Origin: JAPLFM01 sp964650885
Lineage (GTDB): Bacteria > Bacteroidota > Ignavibacteria > Kapaibacteriales > UBA2268
Length of the DNA stretch: 38,944 nucleotides
Direction: 5' to 3'
Assembly: GCA_964650885.1 (NCBI GenBank)
Contig: CAZYXG010000018.1
Coordinates: 1-38,944, forward strand
The notes beneath the pieces are model-generated. The model was not told where the DNA came from, did no database searches, and was given only the letters and a program-made list of their open reading frames with translations. Each line of letters opens with the position of its first letter. The stretch's first letter is position 1. Positions 16,825 to 25,404 of this stretch are shown one piece after another. A program made the position numbers and the translations under genes.

Positions 16825-17703
16825 TTAAAAATTGTACCAAATGCCAATAGAAAGCTGAAGAGAATTTAGCATAGCATCTTTGGTTGCAACATTTGGTACT
16901 AAAGTTTGAGTTAATGCTCTTGAATCATCATCAAAGTCTTTAGATTCCACAAAATTAGTAAACATATATTGATAACCAATTTTGGGAATAAATGTCATTT
17001 TTGGAGTAACCCTGTATTGATAAGCTAAATCTAGTTCAAGTCCTACCCTTGCAGTTGTAATATTAAAATCAGAATCGGTAGATTTGATTACTTTAGATTC
17101 ATTCGGAGTGCCAAAAGCATAATATACATTACTCGGAGCAGTTATAGTTTCCATAGAATCTCTGGTTGCACTAAGTCCTTTGATATGGATAGTTGGGCCA
17201 ACAAGCAAGAAAAAATCTTGAGTGAAATTCCATCTAAACTGAGGAGTGAATGTAAAATATGTAGCTTTTGTAGTGTATTCTCCTGAAACAAAAGCATCTA
17301 TCAAAGAATTTGCATCAAAATCAGTGGCATCTCTAACTCCATCTTTTGTGTTACCGAAGTCTTTCTGATCTACTGCAACTTTCAATTGTATCCCAGTTTT
17401 ATCAGAAAGAGCATAATCTAAATAAACACCAATAAATGGAGAAAATCCGCTACCCGATTCGAAAACAGCGAAACGAGAGTTAGGTTGCAAACCAGACATA
17501 GACTGAGAATACATATTCAAATTCAATCCCACTTCTACCCCATAGCTCCAAGGGTTTTTGCCTGATTTGGAATTGCTTCGGCGATTATTAGTTTGCTCGC
17601 CTTCCCTTGCTTCTCTACCTTTGGGTCTCAAGACATCTTCATCTTGGGAATAAGCTGCAATGCTAAAGCAAAGTAGCAACAATAGGGTAAGGTTATTTTT
17701 CAT
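16825..17703 (-). CDS. Outer-membrane beta-barrel protein
   Basis: The 292-residue protein has a signal peptide (MKNNLTLLLLLCFSIAAYSQ) and a short Arg/Ser/Asn-rich linker. It then shows alternating amphipathic strands typical of Bacteroidota small OM barrels, for example WSYGVEVGLNLNMY, FSPFIGVYLDYAL, YFTFTPQFRWNF and TARVGLELDLAYQYRV. It ends in WYNF with a terminal Phe, the usual C-terminal signal for outer-membrane assembly. It precedes the PD40-OmpA gene by 21 bp, so the pair probably forms one envelope unit. No specific function can be read. It resembles the general porin-like outer-membrane barrel family found throughout the phylum. Confidence 0.8.
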   Translation of the reverse strand: MKNNLTLLLLLCFSIAAYSQDEDVLRPKGREAREGEQTNNRRSNSKSGKNPWSYGVEVGLNLNMYSQSMSGLQPNSRFAVFESGSGFSPFIGVYLDYALSDKTGIQLKVAVDQKDFGNTKDGVRDATDFDANSLIDAFVSGEYTTKATYFTFTPQFRWNFTQDFFLLVGPTIHIKGLSATRDSMETITAPSNVYYAFGTPNESKVIKSTDSDFNITTARVGLELDLAYQYRVTPKMTFIPKIGYQYMFTNFVESKDFDDDSRALTQTLVPNVATKDAMLNSLQLSIGIWYNF

Positions 17704-18076
17704 ACCAGTCCACAGATTTGTTTAAAAATAATGACAATACTTAAAAATATTAAATTTTATTAATCTTTTTGTAATTAAAACCAAATTATAGAATTAACTT
17801 AACAATTCTTTTTTAGAATTCCAAATGTGTTCCACCCTATGTTGTAGGTTGGCTTTAGTTAATTGCGAAAGATTACAGAGTAACTCACTTACTTTTTTCT
17901 TTTATTGAATTTGGGTTTATTGGTATGATGCAAAATGTGCTACTCAATACGAAGCTTTGGCTCTTTTGTGGTTCTAGTTTTCTACCAAAAAACCTTAAAT
18001 GGGTAGTTGGAATTTTGTTCAGAATATTTTTAGGCAATAATTTTGAACTAGTTTTGATTTAGTATCTTTTTATACT

Positions 18077-18105
18077 TTAGCCCATAACTTTAAGTTATGA
18101 GTTAA
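18077..18105. repeat. Palindromic intergenic element, copy A
   Basis: CATAACTT and AAGTTATG flank a single T, and the arms extend outwards with partial pairing (TTAGCC with GAGTTAA). A related, more diverged version is at 33910-33937, and both are preceded by a GTAGTTGGAATTT stretch. Confidence 0.5.
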
Positions 18106-18233
18106 TGCAACAATCACCCAATATCTATTGTAAATTATCAATTCACCATTGACAATTGTCCATTATTCCTAATCTCTTATGAACTATTTTCACTCTAATC
18201 TGCTCCAAATTTTATCTTTTGCTTATTTATTGA

Positions 18234-18241
18234 TATTTTTG
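18234..18241 (+). promoter_or_regulatory. Possible -7 element upstream of murA
   Basis: TATTTTTG fits TAnnTTTG and lies 30 bp before the murA ATG. No good TTG is found 19-21 bases upstream, so the match is partial. Confidence 0.35.
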
Positions 18242-18271
18242 TAACTTATCATTAAAGCATAAAGGAAGATA

Positions 18272-19534
18272 ATGGATAAATTTTTAGTTGAAGGTGGCAC
18301 AAAGATTAGCGGTAAAGTTAAAGTATCTGGTGCTAAAAATGGCTCACTTGCCATAATGCCCGCTACAATACTCGCTGGTGGGACTTACAACTTACACAAT
18401 ACTCCCAATTTAAAAGATGTTTGGACTTTCTCCCGATTGCTCGGCTCTTTGGGTATATTTTGTGAACTCAACGGAAATGATTTATTCATAGACTCCCGTG
18501 GAATCAATAGTTTTGAAGCTCCTTATGAACTTGTGAAGCAAATGCGAGCTTCCTTCTATGTGCTTGGTCCATTGGTGGCTCGCTTCGGCAGAGCTAAGGT
18601 TTCATTGCCAGGTGGCTGTGCTTGGGGTCCTCGTCCTGTGGATTTACATTTGAAAGGGCTTGAGCGTTTGGGTGCTAAAATTGAAGTTACTAATGGCTAC
18701 ATTTTGGCAGAAGCTGATAAACTAAAAGGTGCTAGAGTTCATTTCGATATTTCTAGCGTTGGAGCTACTGGCAATGTGCTAATGGCGGCTACTTTGGCAA
18801 AAGGTACATCGGTGCTTACAAATGCTGCCACTGAACCCGAAATTACTGCATTGGCTCGTATGCTTGTGAAAATGGGTGCTAAAATTGATGGTATCGGAAC
18901 AACAGAGCTTATAGTGGAAGGAGTTGATGAGCTAAAAGCTGTTGATGAAACTACCATTCCAGATAGAATTGAAGCGGCAACTTTTTTAATTGGTGCAGCT
19001 ATGACAAAAGGAAAAATTGAATTAGAAAACGTAAATCCTTATCACATGTCGGGAGTTATTGAAAAATTAGAAGAAACTGGCTGCCAAATTGATGTGAACA
19101 ACAACACTATAACTTTAGAAATGAACGATACTCCTAAGCCAATTGATATAGTTACTCAGGTTTATCCTGGCATTCCTACCGATATTCAGGCACAATGGAC
19201 TACATATATGCTTGCTGCGGAAGGCGTTTCTAAAATTACAGAAAATATTTACCCCGATAGATTCAAACACGTACCTGAGTTAGTTCGTTTGGGGGCTGAT
19301 ATCAATGTGAACGATAACTTCGCAATTATTAAAGGTGGCAAAAAGCTATCTGGTGCTACTGTGATGAGTTCAGATTTGCGAGCAAGTGCCTGCTTGGTGT
19401 TAGCTGGAATGATAGCAGAAGGTCAAACCGAAGTGCTACGTATCTATCATTTGGATAGGGGCTATGAAGCAATGGAGCAGAAACTAATTTCGCTGGGTGC
19501 GAACATACGCCGAGTGAGAACAGAAGAGTTTTAA
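18272..19534 (+). CDS. murA: UDP-N-acetylglucosamine 1-carboxyvinyltransferase
   Basis: MurA makes the first committed step of peptidoglycan synthesis, adding enolpyruvate from PEP to UDP-GlcNAc in the cytoplasm. The 420-residue protein is full length. Visible active-site residues are Lys22 in SGAKNGSLA, the catalytic Cys116 in LPGGCAWGPRPVDLH (the fosfomycin target is Cys, not Asp), and the Asp in IPTDIQAQWT near 305. The repeated EPSP-synthase-like inside-out barrel motifs are intact. AAGGAAG lies just before the ATG. The BamA-like gene follows after 45 bp on the same strand, so wall and outer-membrane assembly may be co-expressed. Confidence 0.97.
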   Translation: MDKFLVEGGTKISGKVKVSGAKNGSLAIMPATILAGGTYNLHNTPNLKDVWTFSRLLGSLGIFCELNGNDLFIDSRGINSFEAPYELVKQMRASFYVLGPLVARFGRAKVSLPGGCAWGPRPVDLHLKGLERLGAKIEVTNGYILAEADKLKGARVHFDISSVGATGNVLMAATLAKGTSVLTNAATEPEITALARMLVKMGAKIDGIGTTELIVEGVDELKAVDETTIPDRIEAATFLIGAAMTKGKIELENVNPYHMSGVIEKLEETGCQIDVNNNTITLEMNDTPKPIDIVTQVYPGIPTDIQAQWTTYMLAAEGVSKITENIYPDRFKHVPELVRLGADINVNDNFAIIKGGKKLSGATVMSSDLRASACLVLAGMIAEGQTEVLRIYHLDRGYEAMEQKLISLGANIRRVRTEEF

Positions 19535-19579
19535 ATAACTAGTCCTTATAATATTTTTTACAAATTTTACAAACAAGAA

Positions 19580-21820
19580 TTGAGAGCTGAGATACGTTTA
19601 ACAAATAAATATATCACTTTATTGATATTTGCTTTAGGCATTTGCTGTGGGCAGATTTGTTATTCGCAATCGAAAGTATTTGATGGACTTTATAAATCTG
19701 AAAAGAATAATTTTGAATTTGAAATAAACGAAATCCGTTTCGTGGGAAATGAAACATTTCAAGCCAAAGATTTGAGCAAAGCTATTCTTTCCAAGATTTC
19801 CTCTCGGAATCCAATTCACACTATCAATCAGTATTACTATGACAATCTGAAACGCATAGACAATGCTCCGAAAACAATTGTTCGTTTGCTCAAAAATAAT
19901 CTAAAGAACTATGAGCGAGAACTTAGATACTTCAATGAAAAAACTGCTAATAATGACACCAGCTCACTTGTTAATTTTTATAACAAGAATGGGTTTCACA
20001 ATTCAGGCGCCTACTATGAATTTAAACCAGACTCTACAACCAAGCAAAACGTGCTAATTTACTACATTAAAGAAAACAAACGTACACCTATTGGTAGTAT
20101 AAAGTATAATGGCTTCGAAAAATTAGATAATGAAACAAAGAAAAAAGTGCTGGAGCTACGCTCAATAAAAGCTGGCGATGATTTCAGTGAAGATAGAGTA
20201 ACGGCTGAAATGATTACAATTCAGGCACTATTGCTGGATAATGGCTATTTCTATACTAAAATCACAAAGCCAATTGTATTTGAAGACTATGCTAAAAATG
20301 ATAGCATAATTGTGAATTTCAATGTTGGCAAAAGTCAAACTATAGGCGATATAGTTTTTGAAGATGAATTACGTGGTCAGAAATATATAACAAATAAATT
20401 CAAAGAAGAACAGCTCGATTTCAAAAAAGGTGATATTTACAATCGTTCATTATTAATTCGCTCGCAAGACAATTTAAAATCCTTAGGTATTTTTGATGTT
20501 GTGAAAATAGACACAATGCCTCGGTCTGATATGAATAATGATACAATAATTAACTTTAAAATATCTTCGCAATACACTAACCAGCAAGATTGGGGTATTG
20601 GTGTATTTGTGAATCAATTTGCCAATCCCGATGTGAACGAAATGTTTAATGCGGGGTTTCAATTAGATTATGGACACAAAAACTTATTCGGTATAGCTCA
20701 GCAATTCAGACCATTTGTGAAAGTATATATTAGAGATATTAATAACAGACCATTAGATAAAATTAATAGAGGCGAGATAGAATTGCAGTTGGGTTTCAGA
20801 TACGCACAACCATCTTTGTTTCAAATTGATAGAGCAAGATTTGGATTTGAAACTTCGCCTGTTTATTCTATTAGAACTATAAATAATATCTTCACCCTCA
20901 ATACTGCATCGTTACCTTTGCGTTTCCCAGTGAAATTGCCAGATTTTACAATTTTCAGAAATGCAATTTTTGATTTAACATTAGACAGACAACACCCAGT
21001 TGATTACGACAAATCAATAGCAAAAGCAAATTTGCCTAAGGACTCTGCTCAAAGATATGAAATACTCTATAGAAACTTGAATGACTATTTGAATGACGGT
21101 AGCTTTCATTTGCTCACTTCTAGTATTACTGGTTTGACCGTTATTGGCGACAAAAGAAATCATCCATTTGCACCAACCGAAGGCTATTACATAAGTTTAT
21201 TTGGTGAAACTTATAACTTCATTGGTGGATTAGCAAAGTATTTCAAAGGACAGGTTACGATTTACAATTACATATCTCTTTCTGAAAACACAGTGCTTGG
21301 ATTGAAATTTAAAGCAGGCAGTATTGGCTTTTGGAATCAAAACAATAAATACATCCCTGTAGAAAGGCAATATTTCGCTGGTGGTGCCAATGGAAATAGA
21401 GGTTTTGTAGCAAGAAGATTGCGCTATAGCACAGCCACAGCAGCCACTCTTGGAGGCAATACATCATTCGATTTTTTGCAGGAATTTGTTGGAAATTCCA
21501 CATTAATAGAAGGTAGTGTTGAGCTAAGATACAGATTTAAAGCACCTGAAAATTACGATGAATTAATTGCCTATAACATCAATGCTTCAGGAGTTGTTGC
21601 ATTTTTGGATTATGGAAATGCATTTGGTTGGTTTGTGCCAAACGACGTGACCAAAATAGATTTTACAAAATTGGCTGTATCGGCTGGCTTTGGTTATCGC
21701 TATGATACTCCTCTAGGTCCAGTCCGTTTGGACGTGGCTTGGCCAGTACTCGATCCTTTAAACGAATCTATAAGATTGAGCCGTTATCAATTCCATTTGG
21801 CTCTAGGTCACGCCTTTTAA
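19580..21820 (+). CDS. Omp85-family outer-membrane protein (BamA/TamA type)
   Basis: The 746-residue protein has an N-terminal signal-like segment (about 8-28), POTRA-like repeats over roughly 45-340 (for example FEINEIRFVGNETF and IGSIKYNGFEKLDNETKKKV), and a C-terminal barrel. GGANGNRGFVARRLRY is the conserved Omp85 loop-6 motif, and the chain ends in LALGHAF with a terminal Phe. It would insert or translocate beta-barrel proteins at the outer membrane. The only workable start is the TTG at 19580, because no ATG lies between the upstream in-frame stop and the signal peptide. A TamL-like lipoprotein is possible since cysteines occur near the signal, but no clean lipobox is seen. It may be cotranscribed with murA. 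Confidence 0.88.
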   Translation: MRAEIRLTNKYITLLIFALGICCGQICYSQSKVFDGLYKSEKNNFEFEINEIRFVGNETFQAKDLSKAILSKISSRNPIHTINQYYYDNLKRIDNAPKTIVRLLKNNLKNYERELRYFNEKTANNDTSSLVNFYNKNGFHNSGAYYEFKPDSTTKQNVLIYYIKENKRTPIGSIKYNGFEKLDNETKKKVLELRSIKAGDDFSEDRVTAEMITIQALLLDNGYFYTKITKPIVFEDYAKNDSIIVNFNVGKSQTIGDIVFEDELRGQKYITNKFKEEQLDFKKGDIYNRSLLIRSQDNLKSLGIFDVVKIDTMPRSDMNNDTIINFKISSQYTNQQDWGIGVFVNQFANPDVNEMFNAGFQLDYGHKNLFGIAQQFRPFVKVYIRDINNRPLDKINRGEIELQLGFRYAQPSLFQIDRARFGFETSPVYSIRTINNIFTLNTASLPLRFPVKLPDFTIFRNAIFDLTLDRQHPVDYDKSIAKANLPKDSAQRYEILYRNLNDYLNDGSFHLLTSSITGLTVIGDKRNHPFAPTEGYYISLFGETYNFIGGLAKYFKGQVTIYNYISLSENTVLGLKFKAGSIGFWNQNNKYIPVERQYFAGGANGNRGFVARRLRYSTATAATLGGNTSFDFLQEFVGNSTLIEGSVELRYRFKAPENYDELIAYNINASGVVAFLDYGNAFGWFVPNDVTKIDFTKLAVSAGFGYRYDTPLGPVRLDVAWPVLDPLNESIRLSRYQFHLALGHAF

Positions 21821-22306
21821 TTAATTTGGTGTTTTACTTTTAGTAAAAAATGCTACTATAAGCGAAGTTACAGCACCCATCACAGCCGAGCCGACTGTTG
21901 CTTGAATCATATAGCTTTTCAAATTAAAGTAACTTTCTGCATTTTCTTGCGACATTAATTTATGCTCAAGCGAATATTTGATTACATTTTTGAAATAATC
22001 TGGTGTAATCAAAGTGGAAGTAATATACTGAGTAAAAGGTGAAAGCATAGTTACCCCTAAAGTAATAACTAGTCCAGAAATTACAGCTTGCATATAATTC
22101 ATAGTGCCACTATAGAAATTCTTTTTCTTATCGAGCAAAGCAAACACGTAAATCAAAATGGCTGGAATCATAATGAAGTTGGTTACAATTGGATGCTTGT
22201 CTATATTAACATCGTGCAAGCCTGCCCACCGCTCAAGCACCATCCAAGTGAGCATCGTAGTAGTAAATATTAAAGCCCACTTTATTTCAATTTTGTAGTT
22301 TTTCAT
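21821..22306 (-). CDS. DUF4199 family membrane protein
   Basis: The 161-residue protein has four hydrophobic segments (about 8-26, 40-57, 70-95, 132-155) and the typical ERWAGLHD motif after the first helix. This layout matches DUF4199, a Bacteroidota inner-membrane family without known function. Its stop codon (TAA on the minus strand) directly abuts the stop of the convergent Omp85 gene with no base between. It starts 24 bp after the TPR gene and is probably cotranscribed with it. Confidence 0.8.
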   Translation of the reverse strand: MKNYKIEIKWALIFTTTMLTWMVLERWAGLHDVNIDKHPIVTNFIMIPAILIYVFALLDKKKNFYSGTMNYMQAVISGLVITLGVTMLSPFTQYITSTLITPDYFKNVIKYSLEHKLMSQENAESYFNLKSYMIQATVGSAVMGAVTSLIVAFFTKSKTPN

Positions 22307-22330
22307 AGGTAACCTTTTTGCAAGTAATTG

Positions 22331-23353
22331 TTAAATTTTCTTTAATCTTATCTTAACTAGATAATCTTTGATACTCTCTACACTTTTTATCGGATATTGG
22401 TATACAGCTTGGGGCATTGTTGGAAGAAATATTTCAAATAGGATATATTCAATCAAGAGTTTGTTATTTTTAGCTTTAAATAATGCTTCAAATTGAAGAT
22501 CACCAGTATAATCTTCTTTTTTTGTTTCCATTTCTAGAATTAAAGAAAATAAACATTCACTTTCTTCAATAGTTGATTTTGTATTTTTATAAGACCCCAT
22601 AGACTCTTTATATCCTGGCTCAAACTCCCAAAATGCTTTTGTGTATGCATACATTGACCATTTTGAACTTGACTTAATACTAATCTTAGTTTCATCTAAT
22701 TTATTTAATTCATACTGTGGATTAAAACACCAATCTACATATTTTAAATCTAATTTATCCAATATTCTAATTAATGCATCTTTTAGTCTTTTGTTGTTTC
22801 TATTCAAAATATGAGCTATCAATATTTCATCTTTTGCCTTTTCATATTCTTCTAATAAGTAATAAGCGTCTGCTAAAAACCAATGAGCCATGTAATCAAT
22901 ATAATTACTATCTATAGCTTTTTTATAACATTCAATTTCTTTTTTGTGTTCTTTTTGACGACCGTAAACTTGACCTTTGTATGTATAGATGAAAAATAGT
23001 TTAGGATTTGATTCCAGTAATTTCTCATAATAATAAACTGCGGTATCAGTAATGTTGTATTGAAATGCGTGTTCTGCATGTTCAAGTAACTGCATTTCTT
23101 CTTTAGAAAGTCTATATTCTTTTGTAATCAAATTTCCCTTATCTTCAATTCTATAAAACATATTAATATTCAATAAATTCGAATTGTCTTTACATTCTTT
23201 TTTATTTTCTTTTGTAGTGTCATACAAATCTATCATATATTTCATTTTTGAATCAATCATCATTTTTAGAATTTCAGCAGGAGTATTCAATTTTTGAGAA
23301 TTTGCTTGTGTAATTGTTAATATTAGCAAAATATTGAAAATCAGTGTTTTCAT
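22331..23353 (-). CDS. Secreted tetratricopeptide-repeat protein, function unknown
   Basis: The 340-residue protein begins with a signal peptide (MKTLIFNILLILTITQANSQ). Residues about 85-195 contain three TPR-like helical pairs: HAFQYNITDTAVYYYEKLL, then GQVYGRQKEHKKEIECYKKA, then ADAYYLLEEYEKAKDEILIA. The C-terminal 140 residues are not recognised. TPRs usually mediate protein contacts, so a periplasmic adaptor is a reasonable but unproven idea. Its Lys- and Asn-rich composition is AT-driven. It is followed by DUF4199 after 24 bp. Confidence 0.7.
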   Translation of the reverse strand: MKTLIFNILLILTITQANSQKLNTPAEILKMMIDSKMKYMIDLYDTTKENKKECKDNSNLLNINMFYRIEDKGNLITKEYRLSKEEMQLLEHAEHAFQYNITDTAVYYYEKLLESNPKLFFIYTYKGQVYGRQKEHKKEIECYKKAIDSNYIDYMAHWFLADAYYLLEEYEKAKDEILIAHILNRNNKRLKDALIRILDKLDLKYVDWCFNPQYELNKLDETKISIKSSSKWSMYAYTKAFWEFEPGYKESMGSYKNTKSTIEESECLFSLILEMETKKEDYTGDLQFEALFKAKNNKLLIEYILFEIFLPTMPQAVYQYPIKSVESIKDYLVKIRLKKI

Positions 23354-23467
23354 AGAATTACTTTTGTTTTTTGATAAAATAAATTTAAATTTGTTAAAAT
23401 TAACAATTAATTTACAAATAATAAAGAAAATAATTATTCACCATAAACAATTTAACTTAAGCAACTT

Positions 23468-23923
23468 ATGAATAAATACATTGTGCTATTAGTAATACTC
23501 GTATTGTCGGCTTGTGTCACACTTGCTTTCAAATTCGATGGCTCATTGTTGAAATATATTTCTACAAATTCAGCTCCCAAAGCAATTGGCCCTTACAGCC
23601 AAGCTGTGGCAGATGACAACTATATATTTCTTTCGGGTCAAATTGCTATCAATCCCAAAACAAATCAGCTCGATACTGCAAACTTTCAGCAAGAAGTTAC
23701 TCAAGTGCTGGAAAATTTGAAAGCAGTTTTGGAATCATCGGAATCAAATTTAGATAGAGTGGCGAAAGTTACAGTTTATATGACAGATTTGAGCAAATTC
23801 GAAGAATTCAATCAAGTTTATGCAAAGTATTTCTCAGCCCACAAACCAGCAAGAGAAACAGTTGAAGTCCACAGATTACCTAAAAATGCTCATATAGAAA
23901 TTTCCGTTATAGCTAAGAGATAG
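23468..23923 (+). CDS. RidA-family protein with lipoprotein signal
   Basis: RidA (YjgF/YER057c/UK114) normally hydrolyses reactive enamine/imine intermediates from amino-acid metabolism in the cytoplasm. Residues about 28-151 form a full RidA domain: APKAIGPYSQAV, FLSGQIAINP, VLENLKAVLESS and VTVYMTDLSKFEEFN. The catalytic Arg136 lies in VHRLPKNAHIEI, with Glu144 kept. Unlike typical RidA (about 125 residues), it has an N-terminal hydrophobic segment with a lipobox LSAC (13-16), so a lipid-anchored periplasmic form is predicted. There is no other start that would remove this segment and fit better. It ends 6 bp from the convergent ATPase gene. Confidence 0.88.
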   Translation: MNKYIVLLVILVLSACVTLAFKFDGSLLKYISTNSAPKAIGPYSQAVADDNYIFLSGQIAINPKTNQLDTANFQQEVTQVLENLKAVLESSESNLDRVAKVTVYMTDLSKFEEFNQVYAKYFSAHKPARETVEVHRLPKNAHIEISVIAKR

Positions 23924-23929
23924 ATAAAA

Positions 23930-25066
23930 TTAAAGTCCTAGAAATTGAAAAAAATTACTTTTATCAATAACGCTATATCCAGCTGATGGATATGCTTTTG
24001 CCCAAGCGGCAGGTGGTTTTGAATTTTTACCAGTCCATTTGAATTCAAATCCATTCAAGTTATTGCCAACTTGCTCTATTAAATCTATTTCTTGATTATC
24101 ATAGGTTCGCCAAAAATAAAGTTCAGCATAATTTTCTTGCAATTGATTGAATTTAATTCTTTCGGAAATCATATAATTCTCCCAAAGTTTCCCAACATCA
24201 TCTCTTTGATCTATAGGATTGAAATTATTGATTAATGAATTTCTTATCCCATTATCGTGAAAATACCATTTTGAACTTTTACTTACTTCTTTTCTAAGGT
24301 TTTTAGAAAAACCTTCAAGTTTATACAAAACGAAAACTTTAGAAAGTAGTTCCATATATTTTTCTACAGTGTTTTTGCTCAAACTAAGTTGTGTACCTAA
24401 CTCAGAATAATTTACTTCAGAACCAATTTGATAGGATATTAAACGCAATAAGTTTGATATTTTATTAGAATTTTTCAAACCATCAATCGTTAGAATATCC
24501 TTCAGCAAATAGCCGTTTTTCAATTCATTTAGGTATTGAATTTTCTCTTTTCTATTCTTTAATTTAGTAAGTTCAGGATAATTGCCAAAAATTAAACGAC
24601 TTCTCATATTTTCTAATTTAGCGATATTAGATTCGTTTTGGCTAAATTCTAATTCCGACAAAGGATATAGCTGAAAGTCGTATTTTCTGCCAACCAATGG
24701 TTCGCCAAATTGATTTCCTAAATCTAAAGCAGACGATCCTGTTAATATTATTTTCAGTCCATCTATTTCATCAAGCATTAATTTCACTTTTAAAGAAATA
24801 TCGGGAATTTTTTGAGCTTCGTCAATAATTAATATTTTAGTATCTCCAAGCAGCTGTTGGTATGAACCAACACTTCTCCTTTCCAACAATTCGCTCGTTG
24901 TGATATCTTCGCCATTTAAAAACAAATAGTTTTCATTTAACTTTTTCACTAGATTTTTTATAAGAATTGTCTTTCCAGTTCTTCTTGCTCCAAAAAGAAT
25001 TACCGCCTTATTTGATTGAATTGATTCAAGCAAATTCTTTTCTATCTTTCTTTCATATTGAAACAT
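23930..25066 (-). CDS. AAA ATPase with DUF4143 domain
   Basis: The 378-residue protein has an N-terminal AAA_14 ATPase with Walker A FGARRTGKT (25-33), Walker B ILIIDEAQKIPD (78-89) and sensor-like ILTGSSALDL. A winged-helix-like middle follows (about 205-255), then the C-terminal DUF4143 region. There QEID (Asp328) and FEFK (Glu341, Lys343) form a PD-(D/E)XK-like nuclease pattern. Such proteins are numerous in Bacteroidota and archaea; their role is not established, though links to defence or DNA handling have been suggested. The promoter region contains a duplicated operator-like repeat. The ATPase call is firm and nuclease activity is inference. Confidence 0.9.
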   Translation of the reverse strand: MFQYERKIEKNLLESIQSNKAVILFGARRTGKTILIKNLVKKLNENYLFLNGEDITTSELLERRSVGSYQQLLGDTKILIIDEAQKIPDISLKVKLMLDEIDGLKIILTGSSALDLGNQFGEPLVGRKYDFQLYPLSELEFSQNESNIAKLENMRSRLIFGNYPELTKLKNRKEKIQYLNELKNGYLLKDILTIDGLKNSNKISNLLRLISYQIGSEVNYSELGTQLSLSKNTVEKYMELLSKVFVLYKLEGFSKNLRKEVSKSSKWYFHDNGIRNSLINNFNPIDQRDDVGKLWENYMISERIKFNQLQENYAELYFWRTYDNQEIDLIEQVGNNLNGFEFKWTGKNSKPPAAWAKAYPSAGYSVIDKSNFFQFLGL

Positions 25067-25081
25067 AATTATACCAATATT

Positions 25082-25150
25082 TATGTTTAAATTGACTCAT
25101 TTATCGTTAATTGAGTCAGTTGATTGACCTAATTAATAGAAATTGAGTCA
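25082..25150. repeat. 69-bp direct repeat, copy 1
   Basis: Matches 25210-25278 at 66 of 69 positions, offset 128 bp. It contains TTGACTCA (25092-25099), TTGAGTCA (25111-25118), TTGATTGA (25120-25127) and TTGAGTCA (25143-25150). It occupies the predicted 5' leader of the ATPase gene. Confidence 0.9.
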
Positions 25151-25155
25151 TTATT

Positions 25156-25184
25156 CAAATGTAAATTATGTAATATTTAATCAA
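25156..25184 (-). promoter_or_regulatory. Possible Bacteroidota promoter for the DUF4143 ATPase
   Basis: On the minus strand TTG (25184-25182), an 18-base spacer and TACATTTG (25163-25156) approach the TTG-N19-TAnnTTTG consensus. Transcription would start near 25149, at the end of repeat copy 1, giving a leader of about 80 bases. Confidence 0.45.
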
Positions 25185-25209
25185 TATGCAACCAAAATAA
25201 TCATTTCAC

Positions 25210-25278
25210 TATGTTTAAATTGACTTATTTAATGTTAATTGAGTCAGTTGATTGACCTAATTAATAGAAATTGAGTCA
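25210..25278. repeat. 69-bp direct repeat, copy 2
   Basis: Second copy of 25082-25150, with three mismatches. It keeps TTGAGTCA at 25239-25246 and 25271-25278, and has the variant TTGACTTA at 25220-25227. It ends 2 bp before a -7-like element pointing toward the aldehyde dehydrogenase. Confidence 0.9.
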
Positions 25279-25280
25279 GT

Positions 25281-25288
25281 TACTTTTG
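25281..25288 (+). promoter_or_regulatory. Possible -7 element for the aldehyde dehydrogenase operon
   Basis: TACTTTTG fits TAnnTTTG. No TTG occurs at the right distance upstream, where repeat copy 2 lies. The leader would be about 115 bases long. Confidence 0.35.
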
Positions 25289-25404
25289 CTTTCTCAATGA
25301 ATTTGTTTAAAAATTTGTAACAATCTTTAAAGAAAAGTATTTCTAAATTATCTGACTAATTGTATATTGAATGTGAATAATTGTAAAAAATTCTAATTGA
25401 GTAA

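Larger units (their letters stand above)
17704..18271. other. 568-bp intergenic region between divergent genes
   Basis: No gene longer than a few dozen codons is visible on either strand. It should hold the promoters of the minus-strand OM barrel gene and of murA. It contains the palindromic element at 18077-18105, and a stretch around 18139-18165 with CAATTCACCATTGACAATTG, a simple low-complexity intergenic type. The two genes' regulatory sequences probably occupy the ends, and the centre looks like decayed or repeat-derived sequence. Confidence 0.6.
25067..25404. other. 338-bp divergent intergenic region with duplicated operator-like repeat
   Basis: It lies between the ATPase gene (left, minus) and the aldehyde dehydrogenase gene (right, plus). 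No gene is visible. It contains the two 69-bp repeats, two promoter-like elements, and AT-rich sequence in 25290-25404 with no obvious hairpin. Confidence 0.7.

Noticed and set aside
25082..25278. CRISPR array
   Set aside because: Only two copies, 69 bp long with mismatches and internal palindromes, and no cas genes nearby.
23930..25404. A defence system built around the DUF4143 ATPase
   Set aside because: There are no accompanying defence genes, and the neighbours are metabolic; the nuclease-like motif alone is not enough.
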